Positions 44,357 through 52,479 of a stretch of DNA of 64,000 nt are shown piece after piece; positions within the stretch are counted from its first letter, which is position 1; the number at the start of each line of letters is the position of its first letter. The notes below the pieces were generated by a model, which made no database searches, was not told the origin of the DNA, and worked only from the letters and a program-made list of their open reading frames with translations. The position numbers were made by a program, and so were the translations under genes. This DNA comes from Sphingomonas sp. (GTDB lineage: Bacteria; Pseudomonadota; Alphaproteobacteria; Sphingomonadales; Sphingomonadaceae). The DNA lies in assembly GCF_030145815.1 (NCBI RefSeq), contig NZ_JAIXHL010000014.1, forward strand, positions 62,001 through 126,000. Direction: 5' to 3'.

Positions 44357-45444
44357 GCCCGGCAGGGCTCGCCATTGGTCAGAACATGGGTGCATAGCTG
44401 CGCTTGCGCACTGTCGTCTGCATCGAGCGCAGCGACCGCGACCCAGCCCTCGCTGCGCCAATGCGCCGCTGTCTCGGCATCGGTGCCGAATGGCAGGAAC
44501 AGGCGACGCCGCTCCGCCGGGGCGAGTCCTGCGTCGAGCAGGGGGTCGGCATAGAGGGAGAAGCCGACCGCCGGTTCCTCACCCTGCGCGCCCAGCACCG
44601 AATAGCTGCCGCCGCGCCCGATCTCACCGCGCACACCGCGCGCGAATAGCGAGAAGCCGATCCAGCTCTGATATTCGAAGCCATGGCGCTCGGTCGGGTC
44701 GAGCGTCAGCGCGGCTTTGCCCGCTACCGCCTGCGCCACCGCCTCCAGCCCGTCGAGCCGGGTGGAAAGCGCGCCGCCGGTGTCATGCGCACGCAGTCGC
44801 GCGATTGCCGCATCGAACGGCCCGGCCGCTTCGATCAGCGGCAAGAAGGCCGGGTCGATCGCGGCGACTGCGGCGGCATCCTTGGCGTCGAGGGCTGCGC
44901 GGAGGGCAGTGAGCTGCTCGGCTGCCATCGTTGGGGCGAGCTGCTCGACCAGATCGGGCAAGGTGAAGTCGATCGCGAGGCCGGGGACACCCGCCGCTTC
45001 CAGCGCCGCGACCGCCACGGACACGATTTCGCGCACCGCTGCGATACTGTCGCGCCCGATCAGCTCGCACCCGATCTGACGCATCGCGCGCTCGGGGCGC
45101 AGTTCGCTTGCGCGCAGTTTGAGCACCTGTCCGGCATAGGACAGGCGGACGGGGCGCGGGTGGTGCGCCATGCGCGTCGCGGCAATGCGACCGACCTGCG
45201 CGGTAATGTCGGGCCGAATCGCCAGCGTGCGGCGCGAGACGGGATCGGTGAAGCGCACTGCATCCTTGCCGCTCGCCGCCTTGAGCCGCTGGCCCAGCGA
45301 CTCCTCGAACTCGGCAAGGGGCGGATCGACCCGCTCATAGCCATGAAGCCGCGCGACATCGAGTACGCGCGATTCAAGGGTCGCCGCCGCGTCGGCGAGC
45401 GGGGGCAGGCGGTCGTGGAATCCTTCGGGAAGTAGTCCGTTCAT
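44353..45444 (-). CDS. hisZ: ATP phosphoribosyltransferase regulatory subunit
   Basis: HisRS-like regulatory partner of short-form HisG; together they catalyse the first step of histidine synthesis. About 363 residues, class II aminoacyl-tRNA-synthetase fold: GLLPEGFHDRLPP, AVRFTDPVSRRTLAIRPDITAQVGRIAA (motif 2 region) and VRGEIGRGGSYSVLG. It lacks the anticodon-binding domain, which separates HisZ from HisS. ATG 45444 is used; 45456 is an in-frame alternative. It follows serA by 19 bp, suggesting co-transcription in the order serC-serA-hisZ. hisG is not in the window. Confidence 0.88.
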   Translation of the reverse strand: MNGLLPEGFHDRLPPLADAAATLESRVLDVARLHGYERVDPPLAEFEESLGQRLKAASGKDAVRFTDPVSRRTLAIRPDITAQVGRIAATRMAHHPRPVRLSYAGQVLKLRASELRPERAMRQIGCELIGRDSIAAVREIVSVAVAALEAAGVPGLAIDFTLPDLVEQLAPTMAAEQLTALRAALDAKDAAAVAAIDPAFLPLIEAAGPFDAAIARLRAHDTGGALSTRLDGLEAVAQAVAGKAALTLDPTERHGFEYQSWIGFSLFARGVRGEIGRGGSYSVLGAQGEEPAVGFSLYADPLLDAGLAPAERRRLFLPFGTDAETAAHWRSEGWVAVAALDADDSAQAQLCTHVLTNGEPCRA

Positions 45445-45463
45445 GCCCGCCCCCATAAGCGCG

Positions 45464-47041
45464 TCAGAACTTGAGCGCCATCGCGGTCTTCACGCCCGGG
45501 AGCGCACGGACGCGCGCGACCAGCTCCGGCGTCACCGCTTCGTCGACCGACAGCAGCAGCACCGCTTCGCCACCGGCATCGCGGCGGCCGAGGTGGAAGG
45601 TGCCGATGTTCACGCCAGCGTCGCCCAGCGCGGTGCCGATGCGGCCGATAAAGCCGGGTGCGTCCTCGTTGACGACATAGAGCATGTGCCCGGCCAGATC
45701 GGCCTCGACCTTGATCCCGAACAGCTCGACCAGGCGCGGTTCACGGTTGTTGAACAGCGTGCCCGCGACCGAACGCTCGCCCGAGTCGGTCTTCACCGAC
45801 ACGCGGATCAGCGTGTGGTAATCGCCCTCCTTCTCGGTCTTGACCTCACGCACCTCGATCCCGCGCTCCTTGGCGAGGAAGGGGGCGTTGACCATGTTGA
45901 CCGTGTCGGTCTGGGTGCGCAGGAACCCGGCGAGCACCGCACTGACAATCGGCTTCTGGTTGACCTCGGTCGCCGCGCCCTCGCTGTGGATCGACACGCG
46001 CGGGATATCGCCATGGGTGAGCTGGCCGACCAGGCTGCCGAGCTTTTCGGCGAGCGCCATGTAGGGCTTGACCCGCGGCGCTTCCTCGGCGGTCAGGCTG
46101 GGGACGTTGAGCGCGTTGGTGACGCCGCCATTGACGAGGTAGTCGGCCATCTGTTCGGCGACCTGGATCGCGACATTGACCTGTGCCTCGCTGGTCGATG
46201 CGCCCAGATGCGGGGTGGCGACGAAGTTCGGGGTGCCGAACAGCGCATGTTCCTTGGCCGGTTCGGTGACGAACACGTCGAGCGCTGCGCCCGCGATATG
46301 GCCGCTGTCGAGCAGCTCCTTGACCGCCGCCTCATCGACCAGCCCGCCGCGTGCGCAGTTGATGATGCGGACACCCTTCTTGGTCTTGAGCAGGTTCTCG
46401 CGGCTCAGGATGTTGCGCGTCTGGTCGGTCAGCGGCGTGTGCAGCGTGATGAAGTCGGCGCGGGCGAGCAAGCCGTCCAGCTCGACCTTCTCGACCCCCA
46501 GTTCGACCGCGCGTTCGGGCGACAGGAACGGGTCGAACGCGATGACCTTCATCTTGAGGCCCAGCGCGCGGTCGGCGACGATCGACCCGATATTGCCTGC
46601 GCCAATCAGGCCCAGCGTCTTGCCGGTCACTTCGACACCCATGAAGCCGTTCTTCGGCCACAGCCCCGCCTGGGTCTGGGCGTTCGCTTCGGGCAGCTGG
46701 CGGGCGAGCGCGAACATCAGGGCGATGGCGTGTTCGGCGGTGGTGATCGAATTGCCGAACGGAGTGTTCATCACCACCACGCCCTTCGAGGACGCGTAGG
46801 GGATGTCGACATTGTCGACGCCGATGCCGGCGCGGCCGATGACCTTAAGGTTCGTCGCCGCGTCGATGATGTCCTTCGTCGCCTTGGTCGAGCTGCGGAT
46901 GGCAAGGCCGTCATACTGGCCGATGATCGCCTTCAGCTCATCCGGCGTCTTGCCGGTGATCTCGTCCACCTCGACCCCGCGCTCGCGGAAAATCTGGGCG
47001 GCCTTGGGGTCCATTTTGTCGCTGATGAGTACCTTGGGCAT
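45464..47041 (-). CDS. serA: D-3-phosphoglycerate dehydrogenase
   Basis: First enzyme of serine synthesis, oxidising 3-phosphoglycerate with NAD+. 525 residues, the long type with an intervening domain and C-terminal ACT domain. Signatures: VIGRAGIGVDNVDIPYA, GKTLGLIGAGNIGSIVADRA (NAD binding), INCARGGLVDEAAV and FVTEPAKEHALFGTPNFVATPHLGASTSEAQ with the catalytic His. The ACT domain suggests serine feedback. ATG 47041. It lies downstream of serC with a 62-bp palindrome-bearing gap. Confidence 0.96.
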   Translation of the reverse strand: MPKVLISDKMDPKAAQIFRERGVEVDEITGKTPDELKAIIGQYDGLAIRSSTKATKDIIDAATNLKVIGRAGIGVDNVDIPYASSKGVVVMNTPFGNSITTAEHAIALMFALARQLPEANAQTQAGLWPKNGFMGVEVTGKTLGLIGAGNIGSIVADRALGLKMKVIAFDPFLSPERAVELGVEKVELDGLLARADFITLHTPLTDQTRNILSRENLLKTKKGVRIINCARGGLVDEAAVKELLDSGHIAGAALDVFVTEPAKEHALFGTPNFVATPHLGASTSEAQVNVAIQVAEQMADYLVNGGVTNALNVPSLTAEEAPRVKPYMALAEKLGSLVGQLTHGDIPRVSIHSEGAATEVNQKPIVSAVLAGFLRTQTDTVNMVNAPFLAKERGIEVREVKTEKEGDYHTLIRVSVKTDSGERSVAGTLFNNREPRLVELFGIKVEADLAGHMLYVVNEDAPGFIGRIGTALGDAGVNIGTFHLGRRDAGGEAVLLLSVDEAVTPELVARVRALPGVKTAMALKF

Positions 47042-47052
47042 GGAATGTCTCC

Positions 47053-47125
47053 GTCGCCCCGGGGAAGGCCGGGGCCGATAAGTTTGGGAATGCAACAGGG
47101 CGGCCCCGGCCTGCGCCGGGGCGAC
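47053..47125. repeat. Inverted repeat between serC and serA
   Basis: 24-bp arms at 47053-47076 and 47102-47125, imperfect in the middle, built on GTCGCCCCGG...CCGGGGCC. The loop is AT-richer (GATAAGTTTGGGAATGCAA). It is related in style to the 4244-4348 palindrome. Located inside the serC-serA transcript, so it could form an attenuating or stabilising hairpin. Confidence 0.8.
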
Positions 47126-47127
47126 GA

Positions 47128-48288
47128 TTATGCGGCCTTCGCGGTGGCGTAAGCCCAGTCGAGCCAGGGGCCGAGCGCTTCGATATCGGCGGTGTCCACC
47201 GTCGCGCCGCACCAGATGCGCAGGCCCGCCGGGGCGTCGCGGTATCCGGCGACGTCATAGGCGGCGTGTTCCGCCTCGAGCAGCGCGGCGAACTTCTTGA
47301 TGAAGGCTTCGTCGGCACCCTCGACGGTCAGGCATACGCTGGTGGTCGAGCGGATCGACTCGTCCGCCGCCAGATTGCCGAGCCAGTCGCGTTCCGCGAC
47401 CAGCTTTTGCAGCGCGGCAGCATTGGCATCGCTGCGCGCGATCAGGCCGTCGAGCCCGCCCAGACCCTTGGCCCATTCCAGCGCGAAGATCGCGTCCTCG
47501 ACCGCCAGCATGCTCGGCGTGTTGATCGTCTCACCCTTGAACACGCCCTCGGCCAGCTTGCCCTTGGCCATCAGGCGGAACACCTTGGGCAGCGGCCAGG
47601 CCGGGGTGTAGGTTTCGAGGCGTTCGACTGCGCGCGGGCCGAGGATCAGGACGCCATGGCCGCCTTCGCCGCCCAGCACCTTCTGCCAGCTAAAGGTCGC
47701 GACATCGATCTTGTCCCACGGCAGGTCGTACGCGAACACCGCACTGGTCGAATCGGCGAAGGTCAGGCCTTCGCGGCCGTCGGGGATCCAGTCGCCATTG
47801 GGCACGCGCACGCCGCTGGTGGTGCCGTTCCAGGTGAACAGCACGTCGGTCGACCAGTCGATCTGCGACAGGTCGGGCAGCTGGCCATAATCGGCGCGGA
47901 TAATCGTCGGATCGAGCTTGAGCTGCTTGGCCGCATCGGTGACCCAACCTTCACCGAAGCTTTCCCAGGCGAGCGTGGTCACGCCGCGCGCGCCGAGCAT
48001 GGTCCACATCGCCATCTCGAACGCGCCGGTATCCGACCCGGGAACGATGCCGATGCGGTGCGTGTCGGGCAGGCGCAGCATCTCGCGCATCAGGTCGATG
48101 CAATAAGCCAAGCGGGTCTTGCCAAGCTTCGAGCGGTGCGAGCGTCCGAGAACCTCGGTCGCGAGCTTGGCGGCGTCCCAGCCCGGAGGCTTGGCGCAGG
48201 GACCCGAAGAAAAATGGGGGCGAGCCGGCTTGGTCGCGGGCTTGGAAGCGGACGCAATTGTGGCGTCGGCGGCAGTCAAATCAGTCAT
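47128..48288 (-). CDS. serC: Phosphoserine aminotransferase
   Basis: Second step of serine synthesis, converting 3-phosphohydroxypyruvate to phosphoserine with PLP; also acts in pyridoxine synthesis. 386 residues. Matches the alphaproteobacterial/Methanosarcina-type SerC: PHFSSGPCAKPPGW, GSDTGAFEMAMWTMLG, FTWNGTTSGVRVPNG, ATFSWQKVLGGEGGHGVL with the PLP Lys, and VFKGETINTPSML. It lacks the E. coli-type SerC signature, as expected for this clade. ATG 48288 is preceded by a candidate structured leader. Confidence 0.95.
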   Translation of the reverse strand: MTDLTAADATIASASKPATKPARPHFSSGPCAKPPGWDAAKLATEVLGRSHRSKLGKTRLAYCIDLMREMLRLPDTHRIGIVPGSDTGAFEMAMWTMLGARGVTTLAWESFGEGWVTDAAKQLKLDPTIIRADYGQLPDLSQIDWSTDVLFTWNGTTSGVRVPNGDWIPDGREGLTFADSTSAVFAYDLPWDKIDVATFSWQKVLGGEGGHGVLILGPRAVERLETYTPAWPLPKVFRLMAKGKLAEGVFKGETINTPSMLAVEDAIFALEWAKGLGGLDGLIARSDANAAALQKLVAERDWLGNLAADESIRSTTSVCLTVEGADEAFIKKFAALLEAEHAAYDVAGYRDAPAGLRIWCGATVDTADIEALGPWLDWAYATAKAA

Positions 48289-48373
48289 GTCAGTCTCTCC
48301 TCGCAGAGAGCACGCGCGGCGTTGGGACCGCGTGGCCCGTCGGCGGCCCTAACGATGGGCGGCGGCAAGTCAA
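48289..48373 (-). promoter_or_regulatory. serC leader with candidate promoter and SD-sequestering hairpin
   Basis: On the minus strand a -35-like TTGACT (48368-48373) precedes a poor -10 (TAGGGC, 48346-48351). The transcript would then fold CACGCGG...CCGCGCGTG and next CTCTC-TGCGAG-GAGAG; the second stem embeds GAGGAGA, the likely Shine-Dalgarno for serC, ~10 bp before ATG 48288. This resembles the described serC RNA motif of alphaproteobacteria, but I cannot confirm a match without a covariance search. Confidence 0.5.
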
Positions 48374-48470
48374 GCGAATCAAGGTAACCGATGTTACCTT
48401 CGGCTGGCCTGTTTGGACGATCTGGACTTCCCCCACTTCGAGCCTAATCTGCTGCATTCAGGGGGATTTC

Positions 48471-49118
48471 ATGGATGAATTTCGGGACCCGACGTCTGTC
48501 GGAAAGGTCGCACGCGGGGCGTTGATTTGCTGGTTGGTCGCATCGGCGATCTATTGCGGGGGTGCGGTATTCTCGATTGTCGGGATCACGGCTTATCAGA
48601 ATGGATCATCTTCCCCGCTTGCCGACCTTGAGACCGTCGATCTCGTTTCGATCGTCACGAGCGGTATCTATCTTGTCGCCGAACTCGTTTGTGTGGTGGT
48701 GATCGGACGCTGGATCTACCGCGTGAACAAAAATGCCTGGCAGATCAGCGATGCGATGACGGTGTCGCCCGGATGGAGCGTCGGATTCTTTTTCATCCCG
48801 ATCCTCAACCTGTTTCGCCCGTTCGCCGGCCTGCGCGAAACGTGGCAGGTCAGTCATGCACCGGCCGATGCGCAGGACGTGCCCGTGCCAGCGATCATGC
48901 GCCTGTGGTGGGCGGGCTGGCTAATCCTCGGCGTCTTCGGTCAACTGTCCTTCCGCCTGAGCCTGCGCGCGGAAACGCTGGAGGATCTGCTCGAAGTGGC
49001 ATGGGTGGATATCGTCGCGACCCCGTTTGATTTTATCACGGGCTTGGCACTGCTCTGGATCGTCCGCCGCCTGACCGAAACGCAAAGCCATTTGCGCGAC
49101 CACACAGTGTTCGAATAA
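48471..49118 (+). CDS. DUF4328-type membrane protein
   Basis: Protein of 215 residues with about 4 hydrophobic segments; matches the DUF4328 pattern (GRWIYRVNKNAWQISDAMTVSPGWSVGFFFIPILNLFRPF, then GLRETWQVS and a last WAGWLILG stretch). Function unknown. ATG 48471 is preceded by AGGGGGA; the frame extends upstream to 48258 without homology. Bases here are somewhat poorer in G+C than flanking genes. Divergent from serC and followed by an extensin-like gene. Confidence 0.8.
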   Translation: MDEFRDPTSVGKVARGALICWLVASAIYCGGAVFSIVGITAYQNGSSSPLADLETVDLVSIVTSGIYLVAELVCVVVIGRWIYRVNKNAWQISDAMTVSPGWSVGFFFIPILNLFRPFAGLRETWQVSHAPADAQDVPVPAIMRLWWAGWLILGVFGQLSFRLSLRAETLEDLLEVAWVDIVATPFDFITGLALLWIVRRLTETQSHLRDHTVFE

Positions 49119-49157
49119 TCGCCGGTTAACCATAATGGGTTAGTGGGGGCTATGGTC

Positions 49158-49838
49158 ATGCGTAGCCTTCTCATCCTGTCGTTGCCTCTGTTGCTCGCCG
49201 GATGCCTGTTGGGGGGCGGGGACGACCGCGCGCCATCGCGCGCACCGGTGCGGCCTGATCCGCGCGGGCCGGTGACGCTGGACCTGCCGACCAGCCGCGA
49301 GACGCAGCAATGCTATGCCGATCTGTCGCGCGCGCAGGTTCGGTTCAGCCCGCTGCCGGATCGCGATTATGGCGGCGGATGTCAGGTGATCGGCGCGGTG
49401 CAGCTGATCGATGTCGGGATTCCCGTGTCTGGGCTGAAGGCGATGCGCTGTCCGCTGGCGCGCACCTTTATCGCGTGGATGCGCCATGCCGCCGTGCCCG
49501 CCGCGCGGGAGATTCTGGGCGGTGAGCTGGTGCGGGTAGAAACCTATGGCACCTATTCGTGCCGCGGCATCGTCGGCGGGAGCGCTGCGTCATCGCTCAA
49601 GGTGTCCGAACATGGCCTCGGCAATGCGGTCGATGTCGCCGCGTTCGTGCTGCGCGACGGGCGCAAGATCAGTGTGCTGGGCGATTGGAGCGGTGGCACG
49701 GTGGAGGAGCGCGAATTCCTGCGCGTGGTCCACAAATCGGCCTGCCGGCGCTTCACCACGGTGCTGGGGCCGGAGTATAACAGCGCGCACGCGAACCATT
49801 TCCATTTCGACATGGGCGGCAAGTCGTTCTGCCGTTGA
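49158..49838 (+). CDS. Extensin-like lipoprotein
   Basis: Lipoprotein of 226 residues from ATG 49158, with lipobox LLAGC near residue 16 so it should be anchored to a membrane. The extensin-like C-terminal domain is recognisable from YSCRGIVGGSAASSLKVSEHGLGNAVDVAAFVL and HANHFHFDMGG, a metal-peptidase-type arrangement related to D-Ala-D-Ala carboxypeptidase folds. A peptidoglycan-related role is inferred. Alternative starts at 49143 and 49152 lie just upstream, but the GGGGG site fits 49158 best. Confidence 0.82.
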   Translation: MRSLLILSLPLLLAGCLLGGGDDRAPSRAPVRPDPRGPVTLDLPTSRETQQCYADLSRAQVRFSPLPDRDYGGGCQVIGAVQLIDVGIPVSGLKAMRCPLARTFIAWMRHAAVPAAREILGGELVRVETYGTYSCRGIVGGSAASSLKVSEHGLGNAVDVAAFVLRDGRKISVLGDWSGGTVEEREFLRVVHKSACRRFTTVLGPEYNSAHANHFHFDMGGKSFCR

Positions 49839-49884
49839 CGCTCGGCGCTTTGCGTCGCCGCCGAAACCCGCTAATCCCGCGCCA

Positions 49885-50751
49885 ATGACAGACCAGAAAG
49901 TGCCGTCGCGCGTCTTTGCCCGCGCGAGCCAGGATGCGGAGACCGCGCGAACCGCCGTCTCCACCCCCCAGACCGAACACCCGGCCTACCGCCTCGCTTT
50001 TCAGGACATGGAGTTCCTGTTGCGCGAGGATCTGCGCCCGGTGCGGTTCCAGCTTGAGCTGCTGAAGCCCAGCCTGTTGATGGACGAGGCGAAGATCGCG
50101 TCGCTGTTCGTCATCTATGGCTCGGCCCGCATCCCCGAGCCGGCCAAGGCGCAGGCGTTGCTCGACCTTGCCACCGACGACCAGTCGCGCCGGATTGCCG
50201 AGCGGCTGATCGAAAAGTCGAAATATTATGACGTGGCGCGCGAACTCGCCGCGCTCGCCAGCTGCTATCCGCTCGATGAGAATGGCGACCGCCACTTCGT
50301 CGTCACCTCGGGCGGCGGCCCATCGATCATGGAGGCAGCGAATCGCGGCGCGGCGGAGAAGGGCTGCGAATCGGTCGGGCTCAACATCGTGCTGCCGCAT
50401 GAGCAGGCGCCGAACGCATATGTCACCCCGTCGCTCAGCTTCCAGTTCCACTATTTCGCGCTGCGCAAGATGCATTTCCTGCTGCGCGCGCGCGCGGTCG
50501 CGGTGTTCCCGGGCGGGTTCGGCACGTTCGACGAATCGTTCGAGCTGCTGACGCTGATCCAGACCGGCAAGATCGCGCCGATCCCGGTGCTGTTCTACGG
50601 CAAGGACTTCTGGACTCGCGTCGTCAATTTCGAGGCGCTGGTGGAGGAGGGCGTGATCAGCCCGCGTGACCTGAAACTGTTCCACTTCTGCGAGACCGCG
50701 GAAGAGGGGTGGGAGATCGTCCAGAAATTCTGGGAAGACCGGAAGGGATAA
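49885..50751 (+). CDS. LOG family / TIGR00730-type Rossmann-fold protein
   Basis: Nucleotide 5'-monophosphate phosphoribohydrolase-like protein of 288 residues. Hallmarks are TSGGGPSIMEAANRGA and the PGGFGTFDESFELLTLIQTGK motif, which carry the catalytic Arg and Glu of LOG/cytokinin-activating hydrolases. Bacterial members release free purine bases or cytokinin-like products from nucleotides. ATG 49885 is preceded by little SD sequence. The N-terminal ~80 residues are longer than in minimal LOG proteins. A bidirectional terminator follows at once. Confidence 0.86.
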   Translation: MTDQKVPSRVFARASQDAETARTAVSTPQTEHPAYRLAFQDMEFLLREDLRPVRFQLELLKPSLLMDEAKIASLFVIYGSARIPEPAKAQALLDLATDDQSRRIAERLIEKSKYYDVARELAALASCYPLDENGDRHFVVTSGGGPSIMEAANRGAAEKGCESVGLNIVLPHEQAPNAYVTPSLSFQFHYFALRKMHFLLRARAVAVFPGGFGTFDESFELLTLIQTGKIAPIPVLFYGKDFWTRVVNFEALVEEGVISPRDLKLFHFCETAEEGWEIVQKFWEDRKG

Positions 50752-50786
50752 AGAAAAAGGGGCGGCCCATCGGACCGCCCCTTTTT
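50751..50786. terminator. Bidirectional intrinsic terminator
   Basis: AGAAAAAGGGGCGG-CCCATCGGA-CCGCCCCTTTTTC: an 8-bp G+C-rich stem flanked by A5 on the left and T5 on the right. It terminates both the LOG-family gene (plus) and the cytochrome c gene (minus), which converge here. Confidence 0.9.
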
Positions 50787-50807
50787 CGTACGCCCAGTCG
50801 CGGCGGA

Positions 50808-51473
50808 TTACTCCTTCTTCGCGGCTTCCGTCGCAGCAGCCGGATCGACCGACGGCGCGCCCGATGCCGGGGTACCGGCATTGCCCATTTCGGTCGGCGT
50901 GATCGCGTTCTCGGTCGCCGCTTCGCCACCCTCGGCCGGGGCTGCTTCGGGGGCCGGGAGCGGCAGGTTCGACCCCTGCGCGTTCATATAGGCGATGACG
51001 TTGGCGCGTTCCTGCGGGTCCGACAGACCGGCAAAGGTCATCTTGGTGCCTGCGGCGTATTTGCGCGGGCTGGCAAGCCATGCGTCCATCCCGGCGAAGT
51101 CCCAATTGCCCGGAACTGCCTTCAGCGCGTCCGAATAGGCGAAGCCGGCGACATGGCCGTGCGGCTTGCCCAGCGCATTCCACAGATTGGGGCCGACGCC
51201 ATTGGGGCCGCCCTGGGTGATCGAATGGCATGCCGCGCACTTGGCGAACGATGCCTGACCCTTGGCGACATCGGCCTTGGCCAGACGGTTGGCGATCGGC
51301 TCGACCGCGGCAGCACCGCCTTCACCCTCGGCACCATCCGCGCTTTCGACCGGATAGCCTTCCTTTTCGGGCTTTCCGCTGTGGTAGATCATGCCGCTGG
51401 CGATCGACAGGCCGAGCGCCGAGGCACAGCCGAACAGGACCCAGCCTGCGATCGTGTTCATGCGATTGTCCAT
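50808..51473 (-). CDS. Membrane-anchored cytochrome c
   Basis: c-type cytochrome of 221 residues from ATG 51473. One N-terminal membrane segment (about 8-30) acts as an uncleaved anchor; heme motif CAACH has Cys79, Cys82 and His83, and the axial Met is in GTKMTFAGL. Similar to CycM-like cytochrome c552, which passes electrons from bc1 to cytochrome oxidases. The C-terminal ~60 residues are Ala/Glu/Pro-rich and disordered, an extension beyond the family core. Alternative start ATG 51461. Confidence 0.9.
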   Translation of the reverse strand: MDNRMNTIAGWVLFGCASALGLSIASGMIYHSGKPEKEGYPVESADGAEGEGGAAAVEPIANRLAKADVAKGQASFAKCAACHSITQGGPNGVGPNLWNALGKPHGHVAGFAYSDALKAVPGNWDFAGMDAWLASPRKYAAGTKMTFAGLSDPQERANVIAYMNAQGSNLPLPAPEAAPAEGGEAATENAITPTEMGNAGTPASGAPSVDPAAATEAAKKE

Positions 51474-51584
51474 GTGCGCCCGTTCTGCCCCGTGTTGATC
51501 TTGGCCGGGTTCTTTAGTCGGGCCTTTGGTTTGCCGCAACCCGGGCTTGCCGCAAGTTGATCGCGCGGTTACGCGCACGCGCCA

Positions 51585-52478
51585 ATGGACAATTTCGCCG
51601 CCCCCGCCCGCCCGATCGTTGAACGCATGACGCAGGCCGCTCTGGCCGAGCCCAAGCGCGCGGTCGCGTTTCAGGGCGCGCCGGGCGCAAATTCGCATAT
51701 GGCGGCGCTCGAAGCCTTTCCGACCGGGCTGCCCTTGCCCTGTTTCAGCTTCGAGGATGCGATCGACGCGGTGCGCGACGGACGCGCCGATTGCGCGATG
51801 ATCCCGATCGAAAATTCGCTGCACGGCCGCGTGGCGGACATCCACTTCCTGCTGCCCGAATCGGGGCTGGTGATCATCGGGGAGCATTTCCTCCCAATTC
51901 GCTATGCGCTGATGGGGCTAGGCGCCCGCACCGGAGTGCGTCAGGCGATGAGCCATCCGCAGGCGCTGGGCCAGTGCCGCCACTGGCTGAAGGCGCAGGG
52001 GATTGCGCCCTTGTCCTATCCCGACACCGCCGGGGCCGCCGCCGTGGTGGCAGAGGCGGGCGATCCGGAAGTCGCCGCGCTCGCCCCGCCGGGCGCCGCC
52101 CCGCTCTATGGCTTGACGGTGTTCGACAGCGACGTGGCCGACGCCGACCACAATATGACCCGCTTCGTCATGCTGGCGCGCAGCGCGCCGCCGCTGCGCG
52201 ACCATGGGCCGTACATGACCACCTTTGTGTTTGAGGTGAAGAATATCCCCGCCGCGCTGTACAAGGCGCTGGGCGGCTTTGCGACCAATGGCGTCAACAT
52301 GACCAAGCTCGAAAGCTACCAGCGCGGCGGCAGCTTTGCGGCGACCGAATTCTATTGCGACATCGTCGGCCGCCCCGGCGACGCGGCGGTCGACCGCGCG
52401 CTGGAGGAACTCAAGTTCCACACCAAGTCGATGCGGGTGCTCGGCACCTACCCCCAGGCGCGCGCGCGGCCCGAGTAA
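51585..52478 (+). CDS. pheA: Prephenate dehydratase
   Basis: Converts prephenate to phenylpyruvate for phenylalanine synthesis; 297 residues. Catalytic domain ~25-205 with AFQGAPGANSHMAA, CAMIPIENSLHGRVADIHFLL and DHNMTRFVML (TRF motif with the catalytic Thr). The C-terminal ACT domain follows with GGFATNGVNMTKLESYQRGG, a variant of the family's ESRP-type phenylalanine-binding region. No chorismate mutase domain is fused, unlike E. coli PheA. Divergent from the cytochrome c gene; its stop is one base from the convergent prfC stop. Confidence 0.93.
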   Translation: MDNFAAPARPIVERMTQAALAEPKRAVAFQGAPGANSHMAALEAFPTGLPLPCFSFEDAIDAVRDGRADCAMIPIENSLHGRVADIHFLLPESGLVIIGEHFLPIRYALMGLGARTGVRQAMSHPQALGQCRHWLKAQGIAPLSYPDTAGAAAVVAEAGDPEVAALAPPGAAPLYGLTVFDSDVADADHNMTRFVMLARSAPPLRDHGPYMTTFVFEVKNIPAALYKALGGFATNGVNMTKLESYQRGGSFAATEFYCDIVGRPGDAAVDRALEELKFHTKSMRVLGTYPQARARPE

Positions 52479-52479
52479 C

